In this document: positions 8,812-16,107 of the stretch, in pieces | Numbering within the stretch: the first letter of the stretch is position 1 | How the letters are laid out: each line of letters starts with the position of its first letter | Assembly: GCA_016297585.1 (NCBI GenBank) | Contig: JAEDGJ010000007.1 | Coordinates: 1 to 32,958, forward strand | Direction: 5' to 3' | Length of the DNA: 32,958 nucleotides | DNA from: Clostridiaceae bacterium | GTDB taxonomy: Bacteria; Bacillota; Clostridia; Oscillospirales; QAMX01 | The notes under the pieces: model-generated | Told to the model about the DNA's origin: nothing | The model's database searches: none | The model's input: the letters and a program-made list of their open reading frames with translations, nothing else | Made by a program: the position numbers and the translations under genes

Positions 8812-8837
8812 TTGTCAAGCCTCCAAAGAAACTAGAA

Positions 8838-9221
8838 TCAGCGTTTGTGAAGGACGGAAGCGGCGGCGCCTGCGAGCGAGCAGCAGACGGCGGTCGCCGC
8901 AACGGGTAAAAACCCGCGTCCGAGGGACAAAGAGGCGAAAAACACGGCTCCGAACAGACAGAGGAGCAACAGAAAAACGCCTCCCGATGCAATTCCTGCG
9001 AGGGCGGCGCGTTTTTCCGTATGGCGGCCTGCAAGCAGACCGGCGAGCGCGGCGCCAAGTCCGGCCGACACGCTGGCCGCCGGAATGCGCAGGGATTCAT
9101 CCAGTTTTCCGCCCGCGATGAGGAGCGAGGCGGCGAGAAGTGCCGCCAGCGTCAGCGACAGCCCGACGGCCGCGCAGACGGTGAGGCGGAGGGTCTCCGC
9201 CGCGATTTTGCGTGTGTCCAT
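8838..9221 (-). CDS. TIGR04086 family membrane protein
   Basis: The predicted product is a 127-residue, very hydrophobic protein with roughly four membrane segments and a short basic C-terminus (LHKR). An ATG at 9227 would add two residues, but the GGAGG at about 9229-9233 is only one base from it. The ATG at 9221 (MDTRK) has a proper 7-base spacing and is preferred. Composition, length and position directly downstream of yajC fit the TIGR04086 family, whose function is unknown. The usual neighbour in Clostridia, the six-cysteine SCIFF peptide, was not seen. Confidence 0.78.
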   Translation of the reverse strand: MDTRKIAAETLRLTVCAAVGLSLTLAALLAASLLIAGGKLDESLRIPAASVSAGLGAALAGLLAGRHTEKRAALAGIASGGVFLLLLCLFGAVFFASLSLGRGFLPVAATAVCCSLAGAAASVLHKR

Positions 9222-9326
9222 AGTCATGCCTCCGAAAGCTCGATTTCATGACTATCCATATGCGCGCAGACGGGCGGGCAGACCCGAAAACGGGAAAGTA
9301 TATGGCAGGTTTTTTGAAAGGGAGGA

Positions 9327-9668
9327 TCAGTTGCTCAGCTTTTCTTCCTTCGACGCGATGGCCCAGCGGGCGACGGTGATGCGGACATTGGCCGCGCCGG
9401 TCTCGATGACGATGTTGTCGTCCTTGATCTGACGGACGGTGCCGAGAATGCCGCCGCGCGTCGTGACGACGTCGCCGACTTCCAGGTTGGCGCGCATATT
9501 GTTCTCTTCCTTTTCCTTCTTGCGCTGCGGACGGATCAGGAGGAAGTAAAAGACGACGATCAGGATGGCGAACGGCGCGAGCTGAATCAGAAGGGCGGCG
9601 GTGGAGGACATTTCGGACGTCGTGGCGGTTTCCATGAAGTTTGCGAGCATGGGCAGCTTGTTCAGCAT
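9327..9668 (-). CDS. yajC: Preprotein translocase subunit YajC
   Basis: The 113-residue protein is a small Sec-translocase accessory membrane protein. One membrane segment (LIQLAPFAILIVVFYFLLI) is followed by the YajC signature RPQRKKEKEENNMRANLEVGD and a VVTTRGGILGTV beta segment. An upstream in-frame ATG at 9704 would add 12 residues that do not resemble the family. The start at 9668 has AAAGGTG 11 bases upstream and is preferred. It heads the yajC-TIGR04086-nfnA-nfnB unit behind a strong promoter. secD/secF, often next to yajC, are not in this window. Confidence 0.9.
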   Translation of the reverse strand: MLNKLPMLANFMETATTSEMSSTAALLIQLAPFAILIVVFYFLLIRPQRKKEKEENNMRANLEVGDVVTTRGGILGTVRQIKDDNIVIETGAANVRITVARWAIASKEEKLSN

Positions 9669-9736
9669 GGCAGTGTTGCACCTTTCAAAAAAAGTATTCC
9701 GCATATAAAGGCGGTCTTGTAAAAGTGTCTACGAGT

Positions 9737-9765
9737 ATTATACAAGCTTTCCGCGCATAATACAA
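9737..9765 (-). promoter_or_regulatory. Sigma-A-type promoter for yajC-TIGR04086-nfnAB
   Basis: On the minus strand TTGTAT (9765-9760) is followed after exactly 17 bases by TATAAT (9742-9737), about 70 bases before the yajC start. Confidence 0.75.
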
Positions 9766-9838
9766 GCGTAAAATTTCCGGATTTATAGTTTTTTAACAAT
9801 CCCGTTTTGAAACGAACGACTAAAAAGGGGGAAGCATC

Positions 9839-10546
9839 ATGCTGACCTGTTTTCTTCGAACCGTCATTCTCTACCTTGTCATCGTGCTCGCCATGCGCGT
9901 CATGGGAAAGCGGCAGATCGGACAGCTCCAGCCCTCCGAGCTGGTCGTCGCCATCCTGATCTCCGAGGTCGCCGCCGTGCCGATGCAGGACTTAGGCGTG
10001 CCGCTCGTCTACGGTGTGATCCCGATTTTCGCGCTGCTGGCGCTGGAGCTTCTGTGGAGCGCGCTCTGTGCGCGCTCCGTCCGGATGCGCAATCTGCTCT
10101 GCGGACGTCCGAGCGTCCTGATCCGCGAGGGCGTGCCCGATCAGCGCCAGCTTTTCGACCTGCGCATCAACGCCGCCGAGCTGATGGAGGAGCTGCGGTT
10201 AAAGGACGTGTTCGACATCGGCACGGTGACCTGCGCCGTGCTGGAGACGAACGGACGCTTAAGCGTGCTCGTCAAGCCGGGAGACCGTCCCGTGACGGCG
10301 GCGAAGGCGGGGCTCCCGACGTCGGACGACGCCTCGCGCGTGACGCTGCTGATCGTGCAGGGGCGCCTGATCGAGAAAAATCTGCGCGCGGAGGGGAAGG
10401 ACCGGCGGTGGCTTGCGGAGATCCTGCGCGGCAAGGGCCTGCGCTCGCCGGCCGACGTGTTTCTGATGACGATCGACGACCTCGGAAGGGTCGTCGTCTT
10501 CCCGGCGGACAGGCCCCTGCGCGAAAAAAAGGAGGAGGCGGTGTAA
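9839..10546 (+). CDS. DUF421 domain-containing membrane protein (YetF family)
   Basis: This 235-residue protein has three N-terminal hydrophobic segments, the family signature MRVMGKRQIGQLQPSELVVAIL (about residues 20-41) and a cytoplasmic DUF421/YetF domain with RPSVLIREG and LRLKDVFDIGTVTCAVLETNG. The length is typical of the YetF/YrbG/YdfR group. These proteins are linked to the spore/cell envelope in Bacillus, but the biochemical role is unknown. An AGGGGG site precedes the ATG. The stop codon is immediately followed by the ATG of the DUF4363 gene, with no intervening base, so the pair is translationally coupled. I see no convincing promoter between 9766 and 9838. Confidence 0.9.
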   Translation: MLTCFLRTVILYLVIVLAMRVMGKRQIGQLQPSELVVAILISEVAAVPMQDLGVPLVYGVIPIFALLALELLWSALCARSVRMRNLLCGRPSVLIREGVPDQRQLFDLRINAAELMEELRLKDVFDIGTVTCAVLETNGRLSVLVKPGDRPVTAAKAGLPTSDDASRVTLLIVQGRLIEKNLRAEGKDRRWLAEILRGKGLRSPADVFLMTIDDLGRVVVFPADRPLREKKEEAV

Positions 10547-10906
10547 ATGCGGTATGTCTGGAGCGCGCTCGGGTGCCTGGGGCTGCTCGTGGCGCTGTCC
10601 GCGGTCAACATGGGGATCATGACCGCCCGGCTTGCCGGGATCGACGCGGCGCTTGCGGAGGCGTACGAGAGCTGCGGGGAGGAGGCGCTCGAACGGGCGC
10701 GGACGCTGTGGAAGGAAAACGACGCCTACCTCTGCGCGACCGTGCCGCACGCTTCCATGGACGGCGTGACGGAAGCGATGACCCGGGCGGGGGTGTTTTT
10801 ACGGGAAAAGCGGTTCGCCGATGCGCGCGCGGAGATCGAAGCGGCGCGGGAGGGCGTGCGCACGCTCGTACGCACCGAGCGGCTCGACCCGGGGAATATC
10901 CTGTAG
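10547..10906 (+). CDS. DUF4363 family protein
   Basis: This 119-residue protein has one N-terminal membrane anchor (about residues 5-25) and a helical extracytoplasmic region. A Trp-Lys segment (ARTLWKENDAYLCATVPHAS) and the C-terminal NIL ending (RLDPGNIL) match the DUF4363 pattern, where a histidine-containing helical domain ends in '.NIL'. It begins directly after the DUF421 stop codon. The DUF421-DUF4363 pair is common in Clostridia, which supports the call more than sequence alone. Function is unknown. Confidence 0.8.
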   Translation: MRYVWSALGCLGLLVALSAVNMGIMTARLAGIDAALAEAYESCGEEALERARTLWKENDAYLCATVPHASMDGVTEAMTRAGVFLREKRFADARAEIEAAREGVRTLVRTERLDPGNIL

Positions 10907-10977
10907 GCGGCACGGGCATGTTTTTGACAAAACGCCTGAACCCTTTGCAGAAAATATCAAAACTTCCGGGAAAATCG

Positions 10978-11006
10978 CCCGTTTCGGATTGCAATTTCGG
11001 AACGGG
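10978..11006. promoter_or_regulatory. Inverted repeat overlapping the -35 of the sugar/polyol locus (candidate operator)
   Basis: The arms CCCGTT (10978-10983) and AACGGG (11001-11006) are perfect complements, with partial further symmetry inward and a palindromic TTGCAA in the middle. The 29-base element covers the whole -35 hexamer of the promoter at 10989-11017, which is the position expected for a regulator-binding site. The AraC protein encoded in the same locus is a candidate ligand. This is inference. Confidence 0.5.
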
Positions 11007-11017
11007 TGATTTATAAT
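10989..11017 (+). promoter_or_regulatory. Sigma-A-type promoter of the sugar/polyol locus
   Basis: TTGCAA (10989-10994), a 17-base spacer and a perfect TATAAT (11012-11017) lie about 50 bases before the first gene of the locus. Confidence 0.75.
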
Positions 11018-11068
11018 GAAGCCAGAACCCCGTATCATGCTGGGACGTTTCAAGGGAGGTTTTTTGCC

Positions 11069-11905
11069 ATGCTGAACATCGGCATCACGACCCGCAGCTT
11101 CGGCGGCCTGACGAACGAGGAGACCGCCCGCCGGATGCATGCCATCGGTTACCGCTGCACGGAGCTCTGCTTTTCGCAGACCGATTCGAAGTACTGGGTC
11201 TACAACGGCGTGACGGATCTGTCCGACATGAGCGACGCGCGCTTTTCGGAGATCGTCTCCGTCTACCGCGAGCAGGGCATCGAGGTGTCCGCGCTCGGCG
11301 TCTTTACCAATCTCATCGAGCCGGACGACGAAAAGCTCGAGGGAAATCTCGCAAATTACCGCCGCTTCATGGAGCTTGCCGCGAAAAACGGCATCCCCTA
11401 CTTACCGAGCGAGTGCGGCTTCATTCCCGATTCCCGCGGCGTGCTCGCGCAGTACTACGAGGCGCGCTTTGACCGCCTCAAGTCGTCGCTTGCGCGGCTG
11501 TGCGAATACGCGGAGGAGTACGGGGTCTATCTCGCGCTCGAGTGCTGCGTTCTCGACGTCGTGCCGTCGGCGAAGCGCGCGGCGGATCTGATCGAGCAGA
11601 TCGGCTCGGAGCGGCTGAAGGTGCTGCTCGATCCCGCAAACCTCATCGCCAACTCCTCCGAAGAGGATATGTTCTACTACCTCTCCGAGAATATCGCCTA
11701 CTTCCACGGCAAGGACCGCCATGTCAACGACGCCTACGGACGGCTTGTCGGCGACGGCGACATCAACTGGTGCCAGTTTCTGGCGCTCTACCACCAGCAC
11801 AACGACGGCGCGCCCTTCATTATCGAATACGCGAACGCCGACAACGCGGAGGAGGTCTACCGCCGCGTGATGGAATTTGACAAACTTGCGCAGAGAATGC
11901 TGTAA
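11069..11905 (+). CDS. Sugar phosphate isomerase/epimerase family protein (xylose-isomerase-like TIM barrel), first copy
   Basis: The 278-residue protein is a cytoplasmic AP-endonuclease-2/xylose-isomerase-like TIM barrel. The four expected divalent-metal ligands are present: Glu158 (LALECC), Asp188 (LLDPANL), His213 (FHGKD) and Glu253 (FIIEYAN). The HGKD segment and adjacent acidic residues fit an active isomerase, epimerase or dehydratase/lyase. A longer reading frame from 11006 exists, but GGGAGG at 11054-11059 fixes the start at 11069. It is the first gene of a six-gene locus with a second TIM barrel, a sulfatase-fold hydrolase, two Gfo/Idh enzymes and an AraC regulator. The substrate cannot be read from sequence. 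IolE/IolI-type and 3-keto-glycoside-lyase-type activities are both possible for this fold. Confidence 0.88.
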   Translation: MLNIGITTRSFGGLTNEETARRMHAIGYRCTELCFSQTDSKYWVYNGVTDLSDMSDARFSEIVSVYREQGIEVSALGVFTNLIEPDDEKLEGNLANYRRFMELAAKNGIPYLPSECGFIPDSRGVLAQYYEARFDRLKSSLARLCEYAEEYGVYLALECCVLDVVPSAKRAADLIEQIGSERLKVLLDPANLIANSSEEDMFYYLSENIAYFHGKDRHVNDAYGRLVGDGDINWCQFLALYHQHNDGAPFIIEYANADNAEEVYRRVMEFDKLAQRML

Positions 11906-11934
11906 AAGCAGCAGAAAGGCAGGAACGATTTTTT

Positions 11935-12732
11935 ATGATCAAGCTTGGCGTAAACACCGTACTGTTCAAGGACTTTTCCTTCGCCGAGGCCTGCGAGGCC
12001 GTTGCCCGCGCGGGCTATGACGGCGTGGAGATCTCCGCGATCGCCGGCATGTGCGAGCACATCGTCCTCGACGACTGGAAATCGCAGGCCGCGGACATCC
12101 GCGCGGCGCTTTCGAACACCGGCATGACGATCCTCTCCTCCGAGGTCGCGAGTCAGGATCCCGAACGGCTCAAAAAAGCCTTCGAGGCCGCGTCCGAGCT
12201 CGGCATTCCCGTCATCAACATCGGACCGGGCGGCAAAATGAACGAGCCCGGCTCGCTGGAAGCGTCCATCGAGAGCATCGCGAGCCTTGCGGAGCTCGCG
12301 GCGTCCTTCGGCGTCACGCTCTGCGCGAAGGCGCATGTCGGCGCGGCGATCTGGAACACCGAGACCACGCTGAAGCTGATGGAAGGCGTGCAGAATCCGG
12401 CGTTCGGCATCGACATGGATCCGTCGCACATCTACCGCGCCGGGGAAAATCCCGCCGACGCGCTGCCCGCCGTCATCTCCCGCGTCCGCCATATCCATAT
12501 CCGCGACTGCAAGGGCCGCCAGCAGAACCCCGGCCTTCCGCCGATGCAGGCCTGCGGCAGAGGCGACATCGACCTGATCGGCTACTTCCGCGCGATGGTG
12601 CGCGCCCATTACGACGGCCCCGTCTGCCTCGAGGTCATCGGCCCGTCCCAGACGAAGGAAGAGGCCTGCACGATCGCCGCGGAGAGCTTCGGCTACATGA
12701 ACGCCATCCTGCGGAGCATGGGCGCCCGCTGA
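11935..12732 (+). CDS. Sugar phosphate isomerase/epimerase family protein (TIM barrel), second copy with altered metal site
   Basis: This 265-residue xylose-isomerase-like TIM barrel starts MIKLGVNTVLFKDFSF. Asp162 (DMDPSH), His188 (HIHIRD) and Glu233 (CLEVIGP) match metal-ligand positions. The strand that normally carries the first Glu ligand reads LCAKAHVGA, with Lys132 followed by His134. It is therefore a different subfamily from the upstream copy and probably has different chemistry. It lies 29 bases downstream of the first copy, with AAAGGCAGGA before the ATG. It may work on the product of the first enzyme or of the Gfo/Idh enzymes encoded further down. The fold is certain; the reaction is not. 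Confidence 0.87.
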   Translation: MIKLGVNTVLFKDFSFAEACEAVARAGYDGVEISAIAGMCEHIVLDDWKSQAADIRAALSNTGMTILSSEVASQDPERLKKAFEAASELGIPVINIGPGGKMNEPGSLEASIESIASLAELAASFGVTLCAKAHVGAAIWNTETTLKLMEGVQNPAFGIDMDPSHIYRAGENPADALPAVISRVRHIHIRDCKGRQQNPGLPPMQACGRGDIDLIGYFRAMVRAHYDGPVCLEVIGPSQTKEEACTIAAESFGYMNAILRSMGAR

Positions 12733-12764
12733 CATTTTAATCTGACGAAAAAGGAGTACGCAAT

Positions 12765-14162
12765 ATGAGCAAGAAGCCCAATCTGCTGTTCTTCGGCATC
12801 GACAGCATGCGTGCCGAGCATATGTCCCTTTACGGCTACGACCGTCTGACCACGCCGAACATCGATAAGTATCTCGAAGGCGGCATCGTCTTTGAAAAGT
12901 GCCTGTCCCCGCATATCCCGACGACGCCGGGCTATTCCTCCATGCTGACCGGTCTTGACGCCTTCGGCACCAACGTCGTCGCGCTGCGCCACAAGGGCGG
13001 CCTGCCGGACAACATCAAGACGCTCGCCGAAGTGCTCCGTGAGAACGGCTACGACACCTCCTGCATCGGCTTTACGTCCAACCCCGCGTCCCGCGGCTTT
13101 GACAAGTACATCGAATTCGAAAGCTGGGGCTCCTGGGAAGCCGGACGCTCGCCTAAGGCGGAAAACCTCAACGCCGTCGCGATCCCCGAGCTGGAGCGCC
13201 TCGCCGCGGGCGACAAGCCGTGGTTCCTGTTCATGCGCCACATGGATCCCCATTCCCCGTACCTCCCGCCGGAGCCCTTCCACCGCATGTTCTACGGCAA
13301 GGACGAGTTCGACCCCGAGAACCATACCCTCGACCCCGTCTACGCCTTCAAGCCCTTCTGCGACTACTTCCGCTCCTGGTTCGCGCCGGGCTGCACCGAT
13401 AAGGACTACATCATCGCCAACTACGACGGCGCCGTCGCCTACATGGATGCCTGCATCCAGAATATTCTCTCCCGTCTCGAAGGCCTCGGCCTCGAGGAGG
13501 AGACGCTCGTCGTCTTCGTCTCCGACCACGGCGAGACGCTCTACGATCACGACTGCTACTTCGATCACCACGGCCTGTACGAATGCACGATCAACGTGCC
13601 GTTCGCGCTGCGCTGGAAGGGCCACCTGCCCGAGGGCAAGCGCTACTCCGAGTGGTGCTCGCTGCAGGACGTTATGCCCACGATCCTCGACGTGATGGGC
13701 ATCGATCCGCAGATCGACTACCGCTTCGACGGCCAGAGCCTGATGACGCTCGCCAACGGCGGCCATACCGGCAAATGCGAGTACTACATCACCGAGGCGA
13801 CCTGGGAGCGCAAGCACGGCTGGAGGACCCCCGAATGGAAGCTCATCGAGGCGCTCGAGCCGGACTTCCACTTCAAGCCCGCCGTCGAGCTGTATAACCT
13901 CGTGACCGATCCCGGCGAGCTCCACAACGTCGCGGACGAGAATCCCGAGATCGTGGCGGCGCTGCACGCGCGTATGGAAGCGCATATCGCGAAGCGCAAG
14001 GCCGAGGTCGGACACGAGAACCCGATGGATACGAACCTCGACTGGCACGGTCTGGGCTGCGGCCCGTTCAAGACCTCGCAGCAGGCCTATGACTCCATGC
14101 ACATCGGCGATCCGGAGACGGCCCGCAGACTGCAGGCCGAAGGCGAAAAGCGCAATAAATAA
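12765..14162 (+). CDS. Sulfatase-fold (alkaline phosphatase superfamily) hydrolase with Thr at the nucleophile position
   Basis: This 465-residue cytoplasmic protein has no signal peptide. Sulfatase-family landmarks are clear: the N-terminal metal site LLFFGIDSMRAEHMSLYGY, HMDPHSPYLPP (about residues 154-164), VVFVSDHGE (about 246-254) and a downstream FDHHGLYE. The activation motif of type I sulfatases, C/S-x-P-x-R followed by xxLTG, reads T53-T54-P55-G56-Y57-S58-S59-M60-L61-T62-G63. The residue normally converted to formylglycine is Thr and the Arg is Tyr. Formylglycine cannot form, so classical sulfate-ester hydrolysis is unlikely. A Thr nucleophile is used by phosphatases, phosphoethanolamine transferases and LTA synthases of this superfamily. 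AAAAAGGAG precedes the ATG. It is placed between the isomerases and the oxidoreductases. Confidence 0.88.
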   Translation: MSKKPNLLFFGIDSMRAEHMSLYGYDRLTTPNIDKYLEGGIVFEKCLSPHIPTTPGYSSMLTGLDAFGTNVVALRHKGGLPDNIKTLAEVLRENGYDTSCIGFTSNPASRGFDKYIEFESWGSWEAGRSPKAENLNAVAIPELERLAAGDKPWFLFMRHMDPHSPYLPPEPFHRMFYGKDEFDPENHTLDPVYAFKPFCDYFRSWFAPGCTDKDYIIANYDGAVAYMDACIQNILSRLEGLGLEEETLVVFVSDHGETLYDHDCYFDHHGLYECTINVPFALRWKGHLPEGKRYSEWCSLQDVMPTILDVMGIDPQIDYRFDGQSLMTLANGGHTGKCEYYITEATWERKHGWRTPEWKLIEALEPDFHFKPAVELYNLVTDPGELHNVADENPEIVAALHARMEAHIAKRKAEVGHENPMDTNLDWHGLGCGPFKTSQQAYDSMHIGDPETARRLQAEGEKRNK

Positions 14163-14172
14163 CGGACACCTG

Positions 14173-14232
14173 CCGGAGCGGCTTCCCGCGCGGTGAGAAA
14201 AACGGGAGCCGCTCCCGGACGATGCTTTTTTT
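14173..14232 (+). terminator. Hairpin with T-run inside the locus (possible internal terminator/attenuator)
   Basis: Arms 14173-14188 and 14203-14218 pair as a long G+C stem with one bulged base on each side. Seven T residues (14226-14232) follow after 7 bases. The distance between stem and T-run is longer than ideal, so partial termination or 3'-end stabilisation is more likely than full stop. It would lower expression of the Gfo/Idh and AraC genes relative to the sulfatase-fold gene. Confidence 0.55.
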
Positions 14233-14247
14233 AGAGGTGAATTTTTC

Positions 14248-15255
14248 GTGCTGCGAACCTGCGTGATCGGCATGGGACACATCGGCCACAACCATGCGCG
14301 GTCCTATCAGCATAATCCCGACGCCGAGCTGGTCGCGGTCTGCGACCGCAATCCGGAACGCGCCGCCGCGGCGTCGAAGGTCTTCGGCGTGCCCGCCTAT
14401 ACCGACGCGGAGACCATGCTCCGCGAACAGAAGCCCGACATCGCGAGCGTTGCCACCGGCGGCTTTGAGTATTCGTCCGATCACTACGAGCCGACGATGC
14501 AGGCGCTGCGCGCGGGTTGCCATGTGCTGACCGAAAAGCCCATCTCCAACGACCTGCGTCTCGCGGAGGAGATGGTGGCGGAGGCTAAGCGTCTCGGCCG
14601 CTGCTTCGGCATCGATCTAAACCACCGCTTCACGCCCGCCGCGCGGCAGGCCAAGCAGTGGCAGCTCGACGGCGAGATCGGCACGCTCCTGTTTCTGAAC
14701 ATGGGGCTGTGGATCGGCCGCCCGGAGAAGCTCGAAACGCCGTACTATCATATGAAGGCCTTAAATCCCCATTCGGTCGACATCCTGCGCTATTTCGGCG
14801 GCGATATCGAAGAGGTGCACTGCTTTGCGATGAGCGCGCCGGGACGCAACATCTATTCGACGATGTCGCTGAACCTGAAATTCGCCTGCGGCGCCGTCGG
14901 ACACCTGACGTCCTCCTACGACATCGCGCGCGGGCATCCGATGGAGCGCTGCGAGGTCGCGGGCCTTGCGGGACGGCTGGTGTTCGAGGATATGTGGCGC
15001 GAGGCGACGCTGTATCCGGCCGGGAACCCCGTCAAGAAGGTCTACACAAACCCCGTTTTCGGCGGCTTTGAGGGCTTTTACGATACGTTTGACGACCGCA
15101 TCACGTCGTTTGTCCGCCAGATCCGCGACGGCGCGAAGCCGGAGGAGATCGACGGCTCCGGCGAGGCGGGACTCGAGGCGTCGCGGGTCATCCACGCCGC
15201 GATCCGCTCTCTCAAGACCGGGCTTCCCGTCCGTGTTGCCGAGGTTCACGAGTAA
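14248..15255 (+). CDS. Gfo/Idh/MocA family oxidoreductase, first copy (complete active site)
   Basis: This 335-residue NAD(P)-dependent dehydrogenase starts at GTG with AGAGGTGA 7 bases upstream. The N-terminal Rossmann domain carries VIGMGHIGHNHARSY. EKPISNDLR follows near residue 97 with the catalytic Lys of the family's EKP motif, then DLNHRFTPAARQ. The motif PHSVDILRYFGG (about 173-184) supplies both the His and the Asp of the family's HxxxD active site. It likely oxidises or reduces one hydroxyl/keto position of a sugar or cyclitol. It shares several phrases with the second Gfo/Idh in the locus (MQALRAG, EKPISND, LNH), so the two are paralogues. Confidence 0.9.
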   Translation: MLRTCVIGMGHIGHNHARSYQHNPDAELVAVCDRNPERAAAASKVFGVPAYTDAETMLREQKPDIASVATGGFEYSSDHYEPTMQALRAGCHVLTEKPISNDLRLAEEMVAEAKRLGRCFGIDLNHRFTPAARQAKQWQLDGEIGTLLFLNMGLWIGRPEKLETPYYHMKALNPHSVDILRYFGGDIEEVHCFAMSAPGRNIYSTMSLNLKFACGAVGHLTSSYDIARGHPMERCEVAGLAGRLVFEDMWREATLYPAGNPVKKVYTNPVFGGFEGFYDTFDDRITSFVRQIRDGAKPEEIDGSGEAGLEASRVIHAAIRSLKTGLPVRVAEVHE

Positions 15256-15258
15256 ACC

Positions 15259-16077
15259 ATGCAGATTCTGCCCGTAAACCGGTTTTTCAGTGAGGGAGAG
15301 CCTCCTGTCAGCGTGAGAACGGTTGCCAATCACGATGTCAGTGCGATGCACGGGCATGAGTTCTACGAGATGGTCTTCATCCTGCAGGGCTTTACGCTCC
15401 ACTCCTGCGGCGGCGCGTCCAGCATCCTGACGGCGGGAGATATCTTCTGTATGCCGCCCGGCACGTCCCATGCGTATATCGCGACGCATCAGACCTGGCT
15501 GTATAACATCCTGTTTCTGCCCGCGGCGCTCGAAGCCTGCGGCGGCGGGGATGTTCTGCCGTTTTACCGGACGCCCAGCCGGGCTCGTGCCAATCCCGTG
15601 CAGCGGCAGGAGCTGATCCCGATTCTGGAGCGGCTGATGGCGGAGCCGCAGACGCGGCACGCCGGCTGGCAGCGCATGGTCATGGCGAAATTCGGCGAGC
15701 TGCTCGTGCTCTACGAGCGCATTCACGAGACGACGCCGCATCTCGACACGTCCAACGCGCACTACCGCCAGCTGATGCGCGCGATGCAGTATATCGAGGG
15801 CAGCCTGAACCGCGACATCCTGCTGGAGGAGGTCGCGGCGGCGGCGGGACTGTCTCCCGGCAGCCTGACCCGGCAGTTCAAGCTCGTGACGGGGCTTGCG
15901 CCGATGGAATATGCCCGCAGCCAGCGCATGGCGAAGGCCGCCGAGCTGCTCAAGGACCCGGCGCAGAGCGTGTCCGACGTGGCGCGCGACCTCGGGTTTT
16001 CCGATATTTCCGTATTTTCCCGGCAGTTCAAGCAGATCACCGGGATGTCCCCGACGGACTTCCGTAAAAATCTATAA
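15259..16077 (+). CDS. AraC family transcriptional regulator with N-terminal cupin
   Basis: The 272-residue regulator begins three bases after the preceding stop codon and is therefore probably coupled to it. Residues about 25-110 form a cupin ligand pocket (HGHEFYEMVFILQG and AGDIFCMPPGTSHAY). Residues about 170-272 form the double helix-turn-helix of the AraC/XylS family, with LLEEVAAAAGLSPGSLTRQF as first HTH and VSDVARDLGFSDISVFSRQF as second, ending in the family signature GMSPTDFRK. It is the only regulator in the locus, so it presumably senses the pathway substrate or an intermediate and acts at the promoter at 10989-11017. The target site is inferred. Confidence 0.93.
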   Translation: MQILPVNRFFSEGEPPVSVRTVANHDVSAMHGHEFYEMVFILQGFTLHSCGGASSILTAGDIFCMPPGTSHAYIATHQTWLYNILFLPAALEACGGGDVLPFYRTPSRARANPVQRQELIPILERLMAEPQTRHAGWQRMVMAKFGELLVLYERIHETTPHLDTSNAHYRQLMRAMQYIEGSLNRDILLEEVAAAAGLSPGSLTRQFKLVTGLAPMEYARSQRMAKAAELLKDPAQSVSDVARDLGFSDISVFSRQFKQITGMSPTDFRKNL

Positions 16078-16107
16078 GAACCCCCAATATGAAGGAGGAT
16101 TATCCAT

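Noticed and set aside
12765..14162. Classical arylsulfatase needing an anaerobic sulfatase-maturing enzyme
   Set aside because: The residue that should become formylglycine is Thr and the motif Arg is Tyr; no maturing radical SAM enzyme is nearby (the only radical SAM protein is HemW).
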